Source: Promethearchaeia archaeon | GTDB taxonomy: Archaea; Asgardarchaeota; Lokiarchaeia; Sigyniarchaeales; SOKP01 | Reading direction: 5' to 3' | Assembly: GCA_029856085.1 (NCBI GenBank) | Contig: JAHQWI010000113.1 | Location: forward strand, 1 to 33,299 | DNA: 33,299 nucleotides | Shown here: positions 8,867-17,106 of the stretch, one piece after another | How the letters are laid out: each line of letters starts with the position of its first letter | How positions within the stretch are numbered: position 1 is the stretch's first letter | The notes under the pieces: model-generated | What the model was told of the DNA's origin: nothing | Seen by the model: only the letters and a program-made list of their open reading frames with translations | Databases searched by the model: none | Position numbers and translations under genes: made by a program

Positions 8867-10723
8867 ATGATTCCAAAAAAAATGGAAAAGTTACTTAACG
8901 AACGATTACCGAAAGCTACTCTTAAAACCCATCTTAAAAAAGATAATGGAAAGTGTTATTTAGAATTTAGTAATGTAGATGAACATCTTTTATCCAGACT
9001 TGGAATTATTGTTGATAAATTAGGACCTTACCTCGTTTCATGCATTTGGGATGAAAAATCACCAATAGAAATTGGGGGTTATCTTGTAGTCGACAATCTA
9101 AGTATGGGGCAACCGAGTATGGGGGGAATTAGGATGCTACCTAATATAACACCTTCAGATATTCATAATTTAGCTAGAGGTATGACATTAAAAAATGCAG
9201 CGGCTAATCTTCCCTACGGTGGAGGGAAGTCTGGGATCGTTGCGGAGAGAGATATCACTATAGAGCATCGGAATGAAATTATTCATGGTTTTGCTAAATT
9301 AATACACCGATATATCGACATTTATTTGCCCGGACCAGATGTTGGCACTAATGATGCTGATATGAAGACTATTGCAACAGAAAATGGTATAGATTGCGTT
9401 CTATCGAAACCTGCTGACATGGGGGGTAATCGAATTGATGAACTCGGTGCAGCTGCGGGAGGTGTGGTTATTGCATTACAAACATTATTAGAAATCATGC
9501 CTAGATTAAGAGTACTCTCTCAATTTGCTAATTTAGAAATTCCAGAATCTAATGATCTTAAAGTCTTAATTCAGGGTTTTGGTGCTGTTGGAGCACATGC
9601 TGCACGCATAATGAAAGAAAGAATCCCTGAAGCTAAGGTAATCGGTATAAGCGATTTAGAAGGTTATTTATATAATAAATCTGGTTTGCCGATTAATGAA
9701 CTTTTCAAATTATGGGAAGAAAAAAGCCTAGTAACTAATAATTATTTTCGAGAAAAAATAATATCAGAAGGCTATAAACACCCTACCAAATTTTCGACAA
9801 ATCGAAATAACTTACTCCTTGAGAATGCCTTTTGTTTAATCCCTGCAGCTCCTGTTTTTAACTATTTAGGTGTACGTCTTTCTGAATCTCCCTCAATAAC
9901 GGTTGACCGTATGGGTGACTGGGCGTTAATTGTAGAAGGAGCTAACACATACAGTCCAGATCCAAACAGAAAGGCTGCACGAACTCGAATGGAACAAATT
10001 GTATATAGAGAGAAAGGTGTAATGATCGCCAATGATTACTTAGTTAATTCTGGTGGTGTAATCTTTGCTGCTCAAGAACATCTTATTAAATCACCGGATT
10101 ATTTACAAATACCTGAAGAAATGTTAGGCAATAGTAAGGTTGTAGAAAAATGGTTGAAAGATCATGCAAAAGATTTTTCTGAGCTGTCAAAACGGCGCTT
10201 AAAAGCTGGAGAGGAATATAGAGAAGATGTTATTCATCACAATATGATTGAATTAGTTGATTTACTAGCAGCGAATCCAGATATGCTCCCTTCAACAGCA
10301 GCCGAACGTATTAGTCTTCAACGTTTAACCGCTAAGGAAAGTGAACGTACGGCAAAAGATATTATGATTTCAATACCAACTATTGATGTAAATAGCAGGA
10401 TCCAAGAAGCTGCTGCCTTAATGATTGGAAAAAATAGTGGAATAATCGCTGTACTTTCTCACGATAAGCTTGTAGGAGTAGTAACAGATTGGGATGTAAC
10501 TTCTGCCGTAGCTACTAATAGTTGTGATGTCGTACTTGAAAAAGTAATGACTAAGGATGTCATTACGGCATCTCCAGAGTTTTCTATCCTAGATATTGTT
10601 CGAGAACTAGAGCAATATCAAATTTCTGCGATGCCTGTAGTGGAACAAGGAAAAGTGTTAGGTATGGTTAATTCAGATCTAATAACACAACGCTATTTCT
10701 TAGAATATTTACAAACTCTCTAA
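8867..10723 (+). CDS. Glu/Leu/Phe/Val dehydrogenase family protein fused to a C-terminal CBS-domain pair
   Basis: This protein has 618 residues against the usual ~415-450 for the family. Residues ~50-490 form an amino-acid dehydrogenase: 'MGGIRMLPNI', 'MTLKNAAANLPYGGGKSGI' (conserved lysines, including Lys121), 'GPDVGTNDADM' and a Rossmann motif 'VLIQGFGAVGAHAARIM'. The usual glutamate-dehydrogenase signature around GGS..R..ATG is altered to 'GGNRIDELGAAAGG', so the substrate is uncertain. Residues ~493-618 are two CBS motifs ('AKDIMISIPTIDVNSRIQEAAALM...GVVTDWDV' and 'VMTKDVITASPEFSILDIV...GMVNSDLI'), which normally bind adenine nucleotides and regulate the attached enzyme. I infer energy-state control of deamination. 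It ends three bases from the convergent cofH stop. Confidence 0.88.
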   Translation: MIPKKMEKLLNERLPKATLKTHLKKDNGKCYLEFSNVDEHLLSRLGIIVDKLGPYLVSCIWDEKSPIEIGGYLVVDNLSMGQPSMGGIRMLPNITPSDIHNLARGMTLKNAAANLPYGGGKSGIVAERDITIEHRNEIIHGFAKLIHRYIDIYLPGPDVGTNDADMKTIATENGIDCVLSKPADMGGNRIDELGAAAGGVVIALQTLLEIMPRLRVLSQFANLEIPESNDLKVLIQGFGAVGAHAARIMKERIPEAKVIGISDLEGYLYNKSGLPINELFKLWEEKSLVTNNYFREKIISEGYKHPTKFSTNRNNLLLENAFCLIPAAPVFNYLGVRLSESPSITVDRMGDWALIVEGANTYSPDPNRKAARTRMEQIVYREKGVMIANDYLVNSGGVIFAAQEHLIKSPDYLQIPEEMLGNSKVVEKWLKDHAKDFSELSKRRLKAGEEYREDVIHHNMIELVDLLAANPDMLPSTAAERISLQRLTAKESERTAKDIMISIPTIDVNSRIQEAAALMIGKNSGIIAVLSHDKLVGVVTDWDVTSAVATNSCDVVLEKVMTKDVITASPEFSILDIVRELEQYQISAMPVVEQGKVLGMVNSDLITQRYFLEYLQTL

Positions 10724-10726
10724 TAA

Positions 10727-11857
10727 TTAATAATATTTCAATATTTTATATAAAGTATCTCTCTGAGCTGGTTTCTTGCCAGCTGCTTTAATTATTTTAA
10801 TAATTTCTTCTGGAGCCAAATACTGACCAAATTCCGCTCCAGCACTTCTTGATATATTTTCCTCCATTAAGGTTCCTGAAAAATCGTTTACACCATAATT
10901 TAAAGAGACTTGAGCAAGTCGAGGTCCAAGTTTTACCCAAGAGCATTGTAAATTATCAATGTAATTATTTAGAAATATTCGAGACAAACAAAATAATTTT
11001 AAATCTGCCATCCCATAACTTGGTTTTAAGGGATGATCTTCTAATCTAGATAAAATAGGATTTTCTTTTACAAATGGTAAAGGTACGAACTCTGTAAATC
11101 CATTAGTCTCCTTCTGAATACCTTTCAAAACTTCTAAATGTTTAATCCTATCCTCCAGAGATTCAATATGTCCATACATTATAGTTGAAGTTGTTGGGAT
11201 TTCCAGGTTATGTGCCATAGTGATAATATCAATCCATTGCTGCGTGGAAATTTTATTAGGGCATACAATTTTCCTAATTTCATCAACTAAAATCTCAGAT
11301 GCCGTTCCTGGAATTGAATCTAATCCTGCTTTTTTTAGCTCTTTTAAGGTATTTTCTATTGAACTTCCATATAATTTCGACATGAAGTAGATTTCTTGTG
11401 GAGAAAATGCATGGGTATGCATATTTCTATCAACATTTTTAACCACTTTGAGAATATCTAAATAAAAATCAAAATTTAATTCAGGATTTATTCCACCTTG
11501 AATACACACTTCTGAGCAATTTGAATTTTTCGCTTCAAATACTCTATCTCTAATTTCATCTAAAGATAGTAAAAACGCATCTTTGTGATTAGCTGGTAAA
11601 CTAAATGAGCAAAATTTACAACCCTGAAAACATATATTTGTAAAATTTATATTTCGATTAATCACAAAAGTTATGATATCTTCTTTCTTTTCAAAACAAA
11701 TTTTATTTGCTACATACTGTAATGCAAAAAATTCTTTTCCACTAACTTTTAATAATTTTAACGCTTCATTAGAGGAAATTTCTTCATTTTTCAACGCTTT
11801 TTCTAAAATTTCCTTTATATCCGTTTTTATTTGACTGAACATCTGAGAAGCTAACAT
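10727..11857 (-). CDS. cofH: FO synthase subunit 2 (CofH), radical SAM
   Basis: This 376-residue radical SAM enzyme joins tyrosine to 5-amino-6-(ribitylamino)uracil on the way to FO, the deazaflavin chromophore of coenzyme F420. The cluster motif is 'NICFQGCKFCSFS' (CxxxCxxC). Family features visible are 'EVCIQGGINPELNFDFY', 'MHTHAFSPQEI', 'GLDSIPGTASEIL' and 'TSTIMYGHIES'. Its ATG overlaps the cofG stop by one base (TAATG), indicating translational coupling. CofG and CofH are separate proteins here, as is usual in archaea, rather than the fused FbiC of actinobacteria. Confidence 0.94.
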   Translation of the reverse strand: MLASQMFSQIKTDIKEILEKALKNEEISSNEALKLLKVSGKEFFALQYVANKICFEKKEDIITFVINRNINFTNICFQGCKFCSFSLPANHKDAFLLSLDEIRDRVFEAKNSNCSEVCIQGGINPELNFDFYLDILKVVKNVDRNMHTHAFSPQEIYFMSKLYGSSIENTLKELKKAGLDSIPGTASEILVDEIRKIVCPNKISTQQWIDIITMAHNLEIPTTSTIMYGHIESLEDRIKHLEVLKGIQKETNGFTEFVPLPFVKENPILSRLEDHPLKPSYGMADLKLFCLSRIFLNNYIDNLQCSWVKLGPRLAQVSLNYGVNDFSGTLMEENISRSAGAEFGQYLAPEEIIKIIKAAGKKPAQRDTLYKILKYY

Positions 11858-12960
11858 TAATAATTTATATTATCTATAGTTTTTTTAATACTTTTTGGGC
11901 AAAAGCCTTTTTTATTTATAAACTTATCATAGATTGGGAGCCTCTCTTTAAGTATATAACCTTTAGATCCACAGATATTTTTTAATTCATCAATCTGAGG
12001 CCACTTATGTTCTGGATTTATATAATCTAAAGTAACTGGAGATATCCCGCCAAAATCATTTATTCCCATTTCAATTAGTTCTTTTTCATATCCAGATATT
12101 AGATTAGGTGGAACTTGGATGGAAATTTCATTTTCAAAAATAATTTTCGCAATCCCTACAATTCTTAAAATATCTTCAATTTTAATTGCTATTTTTGGTT
12201 TATACAAAATACCTGGTTTTTCTACAAAGTTTTGGATTATTACCTCTTGTATATGGCCATAGGATTCGTAAATGCTTTTAATTAATAACAAATCTCTTAT
12301 TCTATCATCGAAAGATTCTCCAATCCCTAATAATAATCCTGTGGTAAAGGGTATTTTTAATTTTCCTGCATTATTTATATGCTCAATCCGTTTAGAAGGG
12401 ATTTTTCCTGGTGATTGTTCATGTACCTCACCTTTCTTGAATAATTTCATACTAGTACTCTCAAGCATCAAACCCATACTAGCGTTATAATCTTTTAATA
12501 GTCTCAATTCATCAAAAGTAAGTATTCCTAAATTAGTGTGAGGTAATAGATTAAAATCTAATAAATATGCAGTTATATCCTTTACAAATTCAATAAAATC
12601 ACTACAATCTCTTTTTTTTAGTTCATCCTTCACTTCCTTAAAACTATCAGGTTTTTCTCCAGACATTATTAAAGCTTCTTTACAATTGAAGCTAATACCT
12701 CTCTGGATTATAGTTTGCATTTGCTCGTTTCCAAGTAATATGATATTTCGTTCTCCATCTATTTTAGGAATTTTATGGTTATAGAAACAATAACTACAGA
12801 AATTTTGACAATAATTTGATAATGAGAGTGTAAAATTTTTTGAATAAGTAATCACAAATCTTTTTTCGTTTGGTACTGCGGATTTTATATCTTTGACTTT
12901 CTCTCTTAATTTTTTAATAGAAAGACTTTTTAGCAGTTCAATTTTTTCTTCATTCATCAT
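11857..12960 (-). CDS. cofG: FO synthase subunit 1 (CofG), radical SAM
   Basis: This 367-residue partner of CofH completes the 5-deazaflavin ring of FO. The radical-SAM motif is 'YCQNFCSYCFYNHKIP' (CxxxCxxC). Further CofG-like segments are 'ALIMSGEKPDSF', 'MGLMLESTSMKLF', 'SPGKIPSKRIEHI' and 'PFTTGLLLGIGES'. It starts at the first of two adjacent ATGs and overlaps the end of the upstream reductase by four bases (ATGA type). It lies between the reductase that makes its distant precursor and CofH, so the operon order follows the pathway. Confidence 0.94.
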   Translation of the reverse strand: MMNEEKIELLKSLSIKKLREKVKDIKSAVPNEKRFVITYSKNFTLSLSNYCQNFCSYCFYNHKIPKIDGERNIILLGNEQMQTIIQRGISFNCKEALIMSGEKPDSFKEVKDELKKRDCSDFIEFVKDITAYLLDFNLLPHTNLGILTFDELRLLKDYNASMGLMLESTSMKLFKKGEVHEQSPGKIPSKRIEHINNAGKLKIPFTTGLLLGIGESFDDRIRDLLLIKSIYESYGHIQEVIIQNFVEKPGILYKPKIAIKIEDILRIVGIAKIIFENEISIQVPPNLISGYEKELIEMGINDFGGISPVTLDYINPEHKWPQIDELKNICGSKGYILKERLPIYDKFINKKGFCPKSIKKTIDNINY

Positions 12961-13625
12961 TGCTTCCTACGATATCTTAAAATTACATAATTATTCCTGT
13001 TATTTATTTCGATTAAATCAAATCTTAATGCTTCAGTCATTTTATCAAAACCTATTCCCTCCACTAAACTAATTGCTTCTTTCCCCCCTACAATCCAAGG
13101 TGCTATAGTAAGTCTTATTTCATCAATTAAATCTTCTTCTATAAAACTCCAATTCAAATTTCCTCCACCTTCTAGTAAAATAGAATTTATTCCACAATCC
13201 TTTAAAAGTGGCATGAGTTTTTTTAAATCTACACGTTTTCTCGTTCCCGCTTTGATAACTTTAACTTTTTTCTCTTCATACTTTTTTATCTCATTGAGAG
13301 ATACGTTTTCAGTTGTGCAAATTATTGTAGGATAAATCTCTGGTTGAAAAGAAATGACATTGGATTCAATTGGGATGGTAAGGTTGCTATCTACAACAAT
13401 TCTATAGTAGCCAGTATGGTCATAAAATTTAATATGCAATTTTGGATTATCTTTTAAAATTGTACCTTTCCCAACCATTATAGCATCAACCTGTGTTCTT
13501 AATTTATGAACTTCTTTCCAATCAACTTCATCAGATAACTCCGGATCTCCCGTTTTAGAAGCAATTTTTCCATCGATCGTCATCGCTGAGCTTAATATGA
13601 TATATGGTTTTTCAGTTTCTCTCAA
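12957..13625 (-). CDS. arfC: 2,5-diamino-6-(ribosylamino)pyrimidinone 5'-phosphate reductase (RibD-C / ArfC type)
   Basis: This is a 222-residue stand-alone NAD(P)H reductase of the RibD C-terminal family. 'PYIILSSAMTIDGKIASKTGD', 'LRTQVDAIMVGKGTILKDNP', 'ILLEGGGNLNWSFIEEDLID' and 'IAPWIVGGKEA' are the expected motifs. It reduces the ribosyl side chain to ribityl before deamination, which is the archaeal and fungal order of riboflavin synthesis. The product line feeds both riboflavin and, as ribityl-aminouracil, CofH. It overlaps the upstream amidohydrolase by 14 bases and the downstream cofG by 4. The bacterial RibD deaminase domain is absent, so the deaminase must be another protein. Confidence 0.9.
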   Translation of the reverse strand: MRETEKPYIILSSAMTIDGKIASKTGDPELSDEVDWKEVHKLRTQVDAIMVGKGTILKDNPKLHIKFYDHTGYYRIVVDSNLTIPIESNVISFQPEIYPTIICTTENVSLNEIKKYEEKKVKVIKAGTRKRVDLKKLMPLLKDCGINSILLEGGGNLNWSFIEEDLIDEIRLTIAPWIVGGKEAISLVEGIGFDKMTEALRFDLIEINNRNNYVILRYRRKQ

Positions 13626-14781
13626 ATACCACTTCTCCTTTTATATAGGTTTTTATAATATTTTCTGATCTTGTTCTTTGAACAATTAAATCAAGGATAT
13701 TGCTTTCATCTAGCTCATTTATGTAAAGGTTTGAATCATTTAAGTTTATCACGAAGAAATCTGCATATCTTCCTACTGATATAGCACCATGTTTAGTCTC
13801 CAAATGAAAGTTTTTAGCTGCATTAATTGTCACCATTTTTAATAATTCTTTAGAGGTTAATTGTATTGTTTTATCATAACTCCCTAAAACCCTTGAAATT
13901 CGATATAAATAACGCATTTCTTCAAATAAATCAGAATTATTAGCCATTAAATTATCTGTTCCTAAAGATATAGGGATTTTTAATCTTAGAATTTCTGTAA
14001 TAGGTGGAAATCCCACTCCAAAATATCCATTACATCGAGGACATAAAACTAATGATATCTTTTCTTTTTGAATTCTTTCTAAATCCTCCTTAATAAATTT
14101 TGTTCCATGAACGATTATATCAACTAAATTATCGTTAAACAAATCACTTATTAACCTTAAATTGCGATTTCTTTCAGCGCAATGGCAAGAAATTAGTTTT
14201 TTAGTATTTTGTTTTGATTTAGAAACGAATTTCTTATTGTTAGCAGAAATTTTGTCATAACTAGCCAATCCAAGACCATCCGCTAATTCAAAAATTAAAT
14301 CTATTTCACTCTCATCCATAAATCGACCGAAAATTAAACAATTAATTGGAAATTGTTCTATAGATTTTTTTAAAAGCTTTACACCATCAACACCCCCTTC
14401 CCTGAAATCAATAAAACAAGTTATTCCATTTGAAAGCATTTCTAAGGTTGCATTTTTAATACCTTTAATTATGATCTCTTCAGAAGTTTGCCTAAGCAAT
14501 TTATGCTTGAGACCAAACGGTGGTGCTACAACTTCAGCTAAGTCTTTATTAAATCCTAATTCTTTCGCAAAATTATCTCCAATATGGGTATGAGAATTAA
14601 TTAAACCTGGCAATAATATATGATTTTGCATGTTTTCCGCAATTTCGATAGATGTTTCTGGATTTTTATGATTAATTTCAAAAATAATTCCATTTTCATC
14701 TATTTCTATAAAAACATCTCTCTTAAGCACTAAATCCTCTCCGATTAGTGCAAATTTGCTGAAAACTCTTTTATTGGGCAT
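13612..14781 (-). CDS. Amidohydrolase-superfamily deaminase-like protein
   Basis: This 389-residue TIM-barrel metal hydrolase has the ligands expected of the nucleoside/nucleobase deaminase branch: HxH at His64/His66 ('LINSHTHIGD'), His200 in 'SCHCAERN' with Glu203 forming the H-x-A-E deaminase motif, His225 ('IVHGTKF') and Asp276 ('SLGTDNLMANN'). 'LVLCPRCNGYFGVG' is the usual CP..N segment. Terminal beta-sandwich strands flank the barrel, as in related deaminases. It heads the operon and overlaps the riboflavin-pathway reductase by 14 bases. Two roles fit: deaminating the reduced diamino-pyrimidine intermediate, or clearing 5'-deoxyadenosine made by CofG and CofH. The family is firm; the substrate is open. 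Confidence 0.82.
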   Translation of the reverse strand: MPNKRVFSKFALIGEDLVLKRDVFIEIDENGIIFEINHKNPETSIEIAENMQNHILLPGLINSHTHIGDNFAKELGFNKDLAEVVAPPFGLKHKLLRQTSEEIIIKGIKNATLEMLSNGITCFIDFREGGVDGVKLLKKSIEQFPINCLIFGRFMDESEIDLIFELADGLGLASYDKISANNKKFVSKSKQNTKKLISCHCAERNRNLRLISDLFNDNLVDIIVHGTKFIKEDLERIQKEKISLVLCPRCNGYFGVGFPPITEILRLKIPISLGTDNLMANNSDLFEEMRYLYRISRVLGSYDKTIQLTSKELLKMVTINAAKNFHLETKHGAISVGRYADFFVINLNDSNLYINELDESNILDLIVQRTRSENIIKTYIKGEVVFERN

Positions 14782-14858
14782 ATACTTGAGAAAATCAAAT
14801 TATTTGAAAGATATAATATAAAATATATCTAATCTTTTTTAAGAATAGAGAAAATAAA

Positions 14859-14875
14859 AATAAATATTTAAAACT
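14859..14875 (+). promoter_or_regulatory. Possible TATA box of mptA
   Basis: 'AATAAATATTTAAAACT' lies ~27-43 bases before the mptA ATG and could give a very short leader. It sits in the 120-base divergent gap with the FO operon. The composition is AT-rich, so confidence is low. Confidence 0.3.
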
Positions 14876-14901
14876 GGTGTTTCAAAATTCATAAATTTAA
14901 A

Positions 14902-15846
14902 ATGGATTTACAGGATTCTGATTCAGCAATAGATATTGCTATAGATAAAGTTGGAATAGTTGAAATGGAGAAAAAAGTTGAAATCGTACAAGAGAACAAA
15001 AATTACTCTTTTTATCCTAAGATTTCAGCATTAATCGATCTTCCTGCCCAACAGCGCGGTATCCATATGTCGCGAACTACTGAAACCATAGAGGAAGTTA
15101 TAAATGAAGTAATATATAAACCAACTCCTACAATTGAATTGGTAGGTGATAGAATTGTTAAAAGGTTACTAGAACAACATCCATACACTTCAAAAGCAGA
15201 AGTAAAATTAGAGGGAAAGATTATCGTACAAGTAAGAGAAAATAACACTAGGAACATCCAAAAATCTTACAGTATTAGTTCCTACGTCAATGCTAACAGA
15301 AAATCGTCTGATGAAATTGAATATCTCTACTTCATTGGAGCAAGTGCTGTGGGGATGACAGTATGTCCCTGTGCAAAAGAAATGTCTCAAGAATACGCCA
15401 CAGAAATTATTAAAACTAGAAAAGATATAAAAATCAATGATGAAGATCTTAAGAAATTAATAAATATACTCCCCTTTTCCTCACATAATCAAAGATCCAT
15501 TGGTACTATTATGGTTCAAATAAAAGACTTAACTGGTCAAAAGATTGATGTTTTAGATATCATTGATGTAATTGAAGAATCTATGAGTGGCAAGATACAA
15601 TCTGTATTAAAAAGACCTGAAGAAGCCGAATTAGTAAGAAGTGCTCATTTAAAACCTTTATTCTCCGAAGATGTTATCAGGGAAATGGCAAAAAATTTCA
15701 TTTTGAGAGACTTTCCAAACATAGAAGATAATTATGAAATAATATTTAAAGTTGAATCTTTTGAAAGTATTCATGTCCATAATGTATATGCTGAATTAAA
15801 AACTACGATTGGGGATTTAAAGGAAAGGTTAAAAATAAAAAATTAA
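14902..15846 (+). CDS. mptA: GTP cyclohydrolase MptA (FolE2-like)
   Basis: This 314-residue metal-dependent GTP cyclohydrolase opens the archaeal pterin pathway by making dihydroneopterin 2',3'-cyclic phosphate. Type IB / MptA motifs are clear: 'DSAIDIAIDKVGI' at the N-terminus, 'QQRGIHMSRTTE', 'GASAVGMTVCPCAKEMS' (metal and catalytic cysteines) and 'PFSSHNQRSIGTIMVQI'. It lies 120 bases from the divergent FO operon and ends 25 bases from the convergent membrane RING-like gene. With the DHPS-related protein and DUF1464 upstream, it shows tetrahydromethanopterin-type cofactor synthesis in this organism. Confidence 0.95.
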   Translation: MDLQDSDSAIDIAIDKVGIVEMEKKVEIVQENKNYSFYPKISALIDLPAQQRGIHMSRTTETIEEVINEVIYKPTPTIELVGDRIVKRLLEQHPYTSKAEVKLEGKIIVQVRENNTRNIQKSYSISSYVNANRKSSDEIEYLYFIGASAVGMTVCPCAKEMSQEYATEIIKTRKDIKINDEDLKKLINILPFSSHNQRSIGTIMVQIKDLTGQKIDVLDIIDVIEESMSGKIQSVLKRPEEAELVRSAHLKPLFSEDVIREMAKNFILRDFPNIEDNYEIIFKVESFESIHVHNVYAELKTTIGDLKERLKIKN

Positions 15847-15871
15847 ACTACTTAGATTTCTCTAGGGAATC

Positions 15872-17077
15872 CTATTTCTTATTATTCACAAAGTGTTTTA
15901 AGACGATTATATAATTTTTTACTGTTAAAATTTTTGGATTCTTTCGATAATTCACTGGAATTGGGGCATTACATCGAGAGCAGAGATTTGAACTTCGTAA
16001 CCAATCCTTAAATTCGTCTGCGTGAGCAGGATATCGACAATTAGGACACAATATTATTCCTCTTCCTCTGTCTTCAGGGATTTTCGGTAATTTAAAACAG
16101 AAGATACATTTAAAATCCTCTGTTGATAAGCGTGCGGCTTTTGGCTTATATTGATTAAAATTTGTTATTTTTCTAGTACTTTGTTTACTTCTTACTTGTG
16201 TTCCCGTTGGACCTCTACTTGTAGTTCTATTTGTTGTTTTAGATCTTGATGTTGTAGATCGTCTTTGTGATGTTGGTGTTGATCTTGATGAATAACTAGC
16301 TGATCTTGATCTATTAGTTACAGTTCTATTTGAGGGTGTTGGAGATGATCTTGTTGTTGTTCGAGTGCTTTCTCTATATCTTCGAGGAGTTGTATTTCTT
16401 CTAGGTGATGCCAATTGATTTAACCTATTTGTACGTTGTGTTATGTAATCTCTTGTTAATTGGGGTAACCGTGATCGCGTCCCAAATAATCCAGGGATAA
16501 TAATTATTAATATAGTACTGATAAGCAATGCTAAAAGATTAAGATCTATTAAAAAATGAAGAGGTATTAAATGGAGTTCATAGAAGTCGATAAGTGAATA
16601 AAAGCTTATCCAATAAATAATTATAAAAAACAGAATTGAGATACCTAAAATATATCCAAATTTACGTGCATTTACGGATTTCGTTCCAAAATAAATTACA
16701 TTATATTTTTTGAAACAACGATATAGAGAAATTGACCCATATAATATATAAGGAAATCCAAATAGAATACTCCACCAGCTTAAATACAAATCTGTATCTT
16801 CTAGAAGATTTTCTCCCAATAAACCTGTAAAATTTCCCCAGATTGAATAAAAAATTCCAATAAAAACAGGAGCAATTGTAAAAAATGCAGTATTATGAGG
16901 TGAATTAAATTCGCGATATTGCTTAATATTTTTTAAAACCTTAAATGAAAATATTAGCCAGATTCCAATTAACAACCAACTTACAAAGACATTAACAGAA
17001 TTTAGAATAGCACCATGTATTATGCCGATAATTGAAAATGCAATTAATAGTAGAGCTATTGATTTAGTTTTCACCAC
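15872..17077 (-). CDS. Six-TM protein with C-terminal RING-like zinc domain, candidate membrane E3
   Basis: This 401-residue protein starts at GTG (17077), with a strong Shine-Dalgarno 'GGAGGT' nine bases upstream. About six hydrophobic helices fill residues 1-200 (for example 'SIALLLIAFSIIGIIHGAI', 'ILGISILFFIIIYWISFY', 'LLALLISTILIIIIPGLF'). A ~115-residue Ser/Thr/Arg-rich linker of low complexity follows. The C-terminal domain has C-x2-C-x16-C-x2-C-x4-H-x13-C-x2-C ('FKCIFCFKLP', 'ILCPNCRYPAHADEFKDWL', 'NLCSRCNAP'). This resembles a RING finger with one expected cysteine replaced after the histidine. As the last gene of a modifier-E1-E2-JAMM operon, it is the natural E3 candidate. A plain zinc ribbon cannot be excluded. 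Confidence 0.75.
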   Translation of the reverse strand: MVKTKSIALLLIAFSIIGIIHGAILNSVNVFVSWLLIGIWLIFSFKVLKNIKQYREFNSPHNTAFFTIAPVFIGIFYSIWGNFTGLLGENLLEDTDLYLSWWSILFGFPYILYGSISLYRCFKKYNVIYFGTKSVNARKFGYILGISILFFIIIYWISFYSLIDFYELHLIPLHFLIDLNLLALLISTILIIIIPGLFGTRSRLPQLTRDYITQRTNRLNQLASPRRNTTPRRYRESTRTTTRSSPTPSNRTVTNRSRSASYSSRSTPTSQRRSTTSRSKTTNRTTSRGPTGTQVRSKQSTRKITNFNQYKPKAARLSTEDFKCIFCFKLPKIPEDRGRGIILCPNCRYPAHADEFKDWLRSSNLCSRCNAPIPVNYRKNPKILTVKNYIIVLKHFVNNKK

Positions 17078-17086
17078 GGCTTAATA

Positions 17087-17095
17087 ACCTCCTTC
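17087..17095 (-). promoter_or_regulatory. Shine-Dalgarno of the RING-like gene
   Basis: The minus strand reads 'AGAAGGAGGTTATTAAGCCGTG'. The GGAGGT core sits nine bases before the GTG at 17077 and supports that non-ATG start. Confidence 0.65.
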
Positions 17096-17106
17096 TATAT
17101 CATAAT

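Noticed and set aside
16130-16460. Possible tandem DNA repeat in the Ser/Thr/Arg-rich linker
   Set aside because: Recurring TTG/TGTTGT words reflect low-complexity Ser/Thr/Arg codons; there is no fixed repeat unit.
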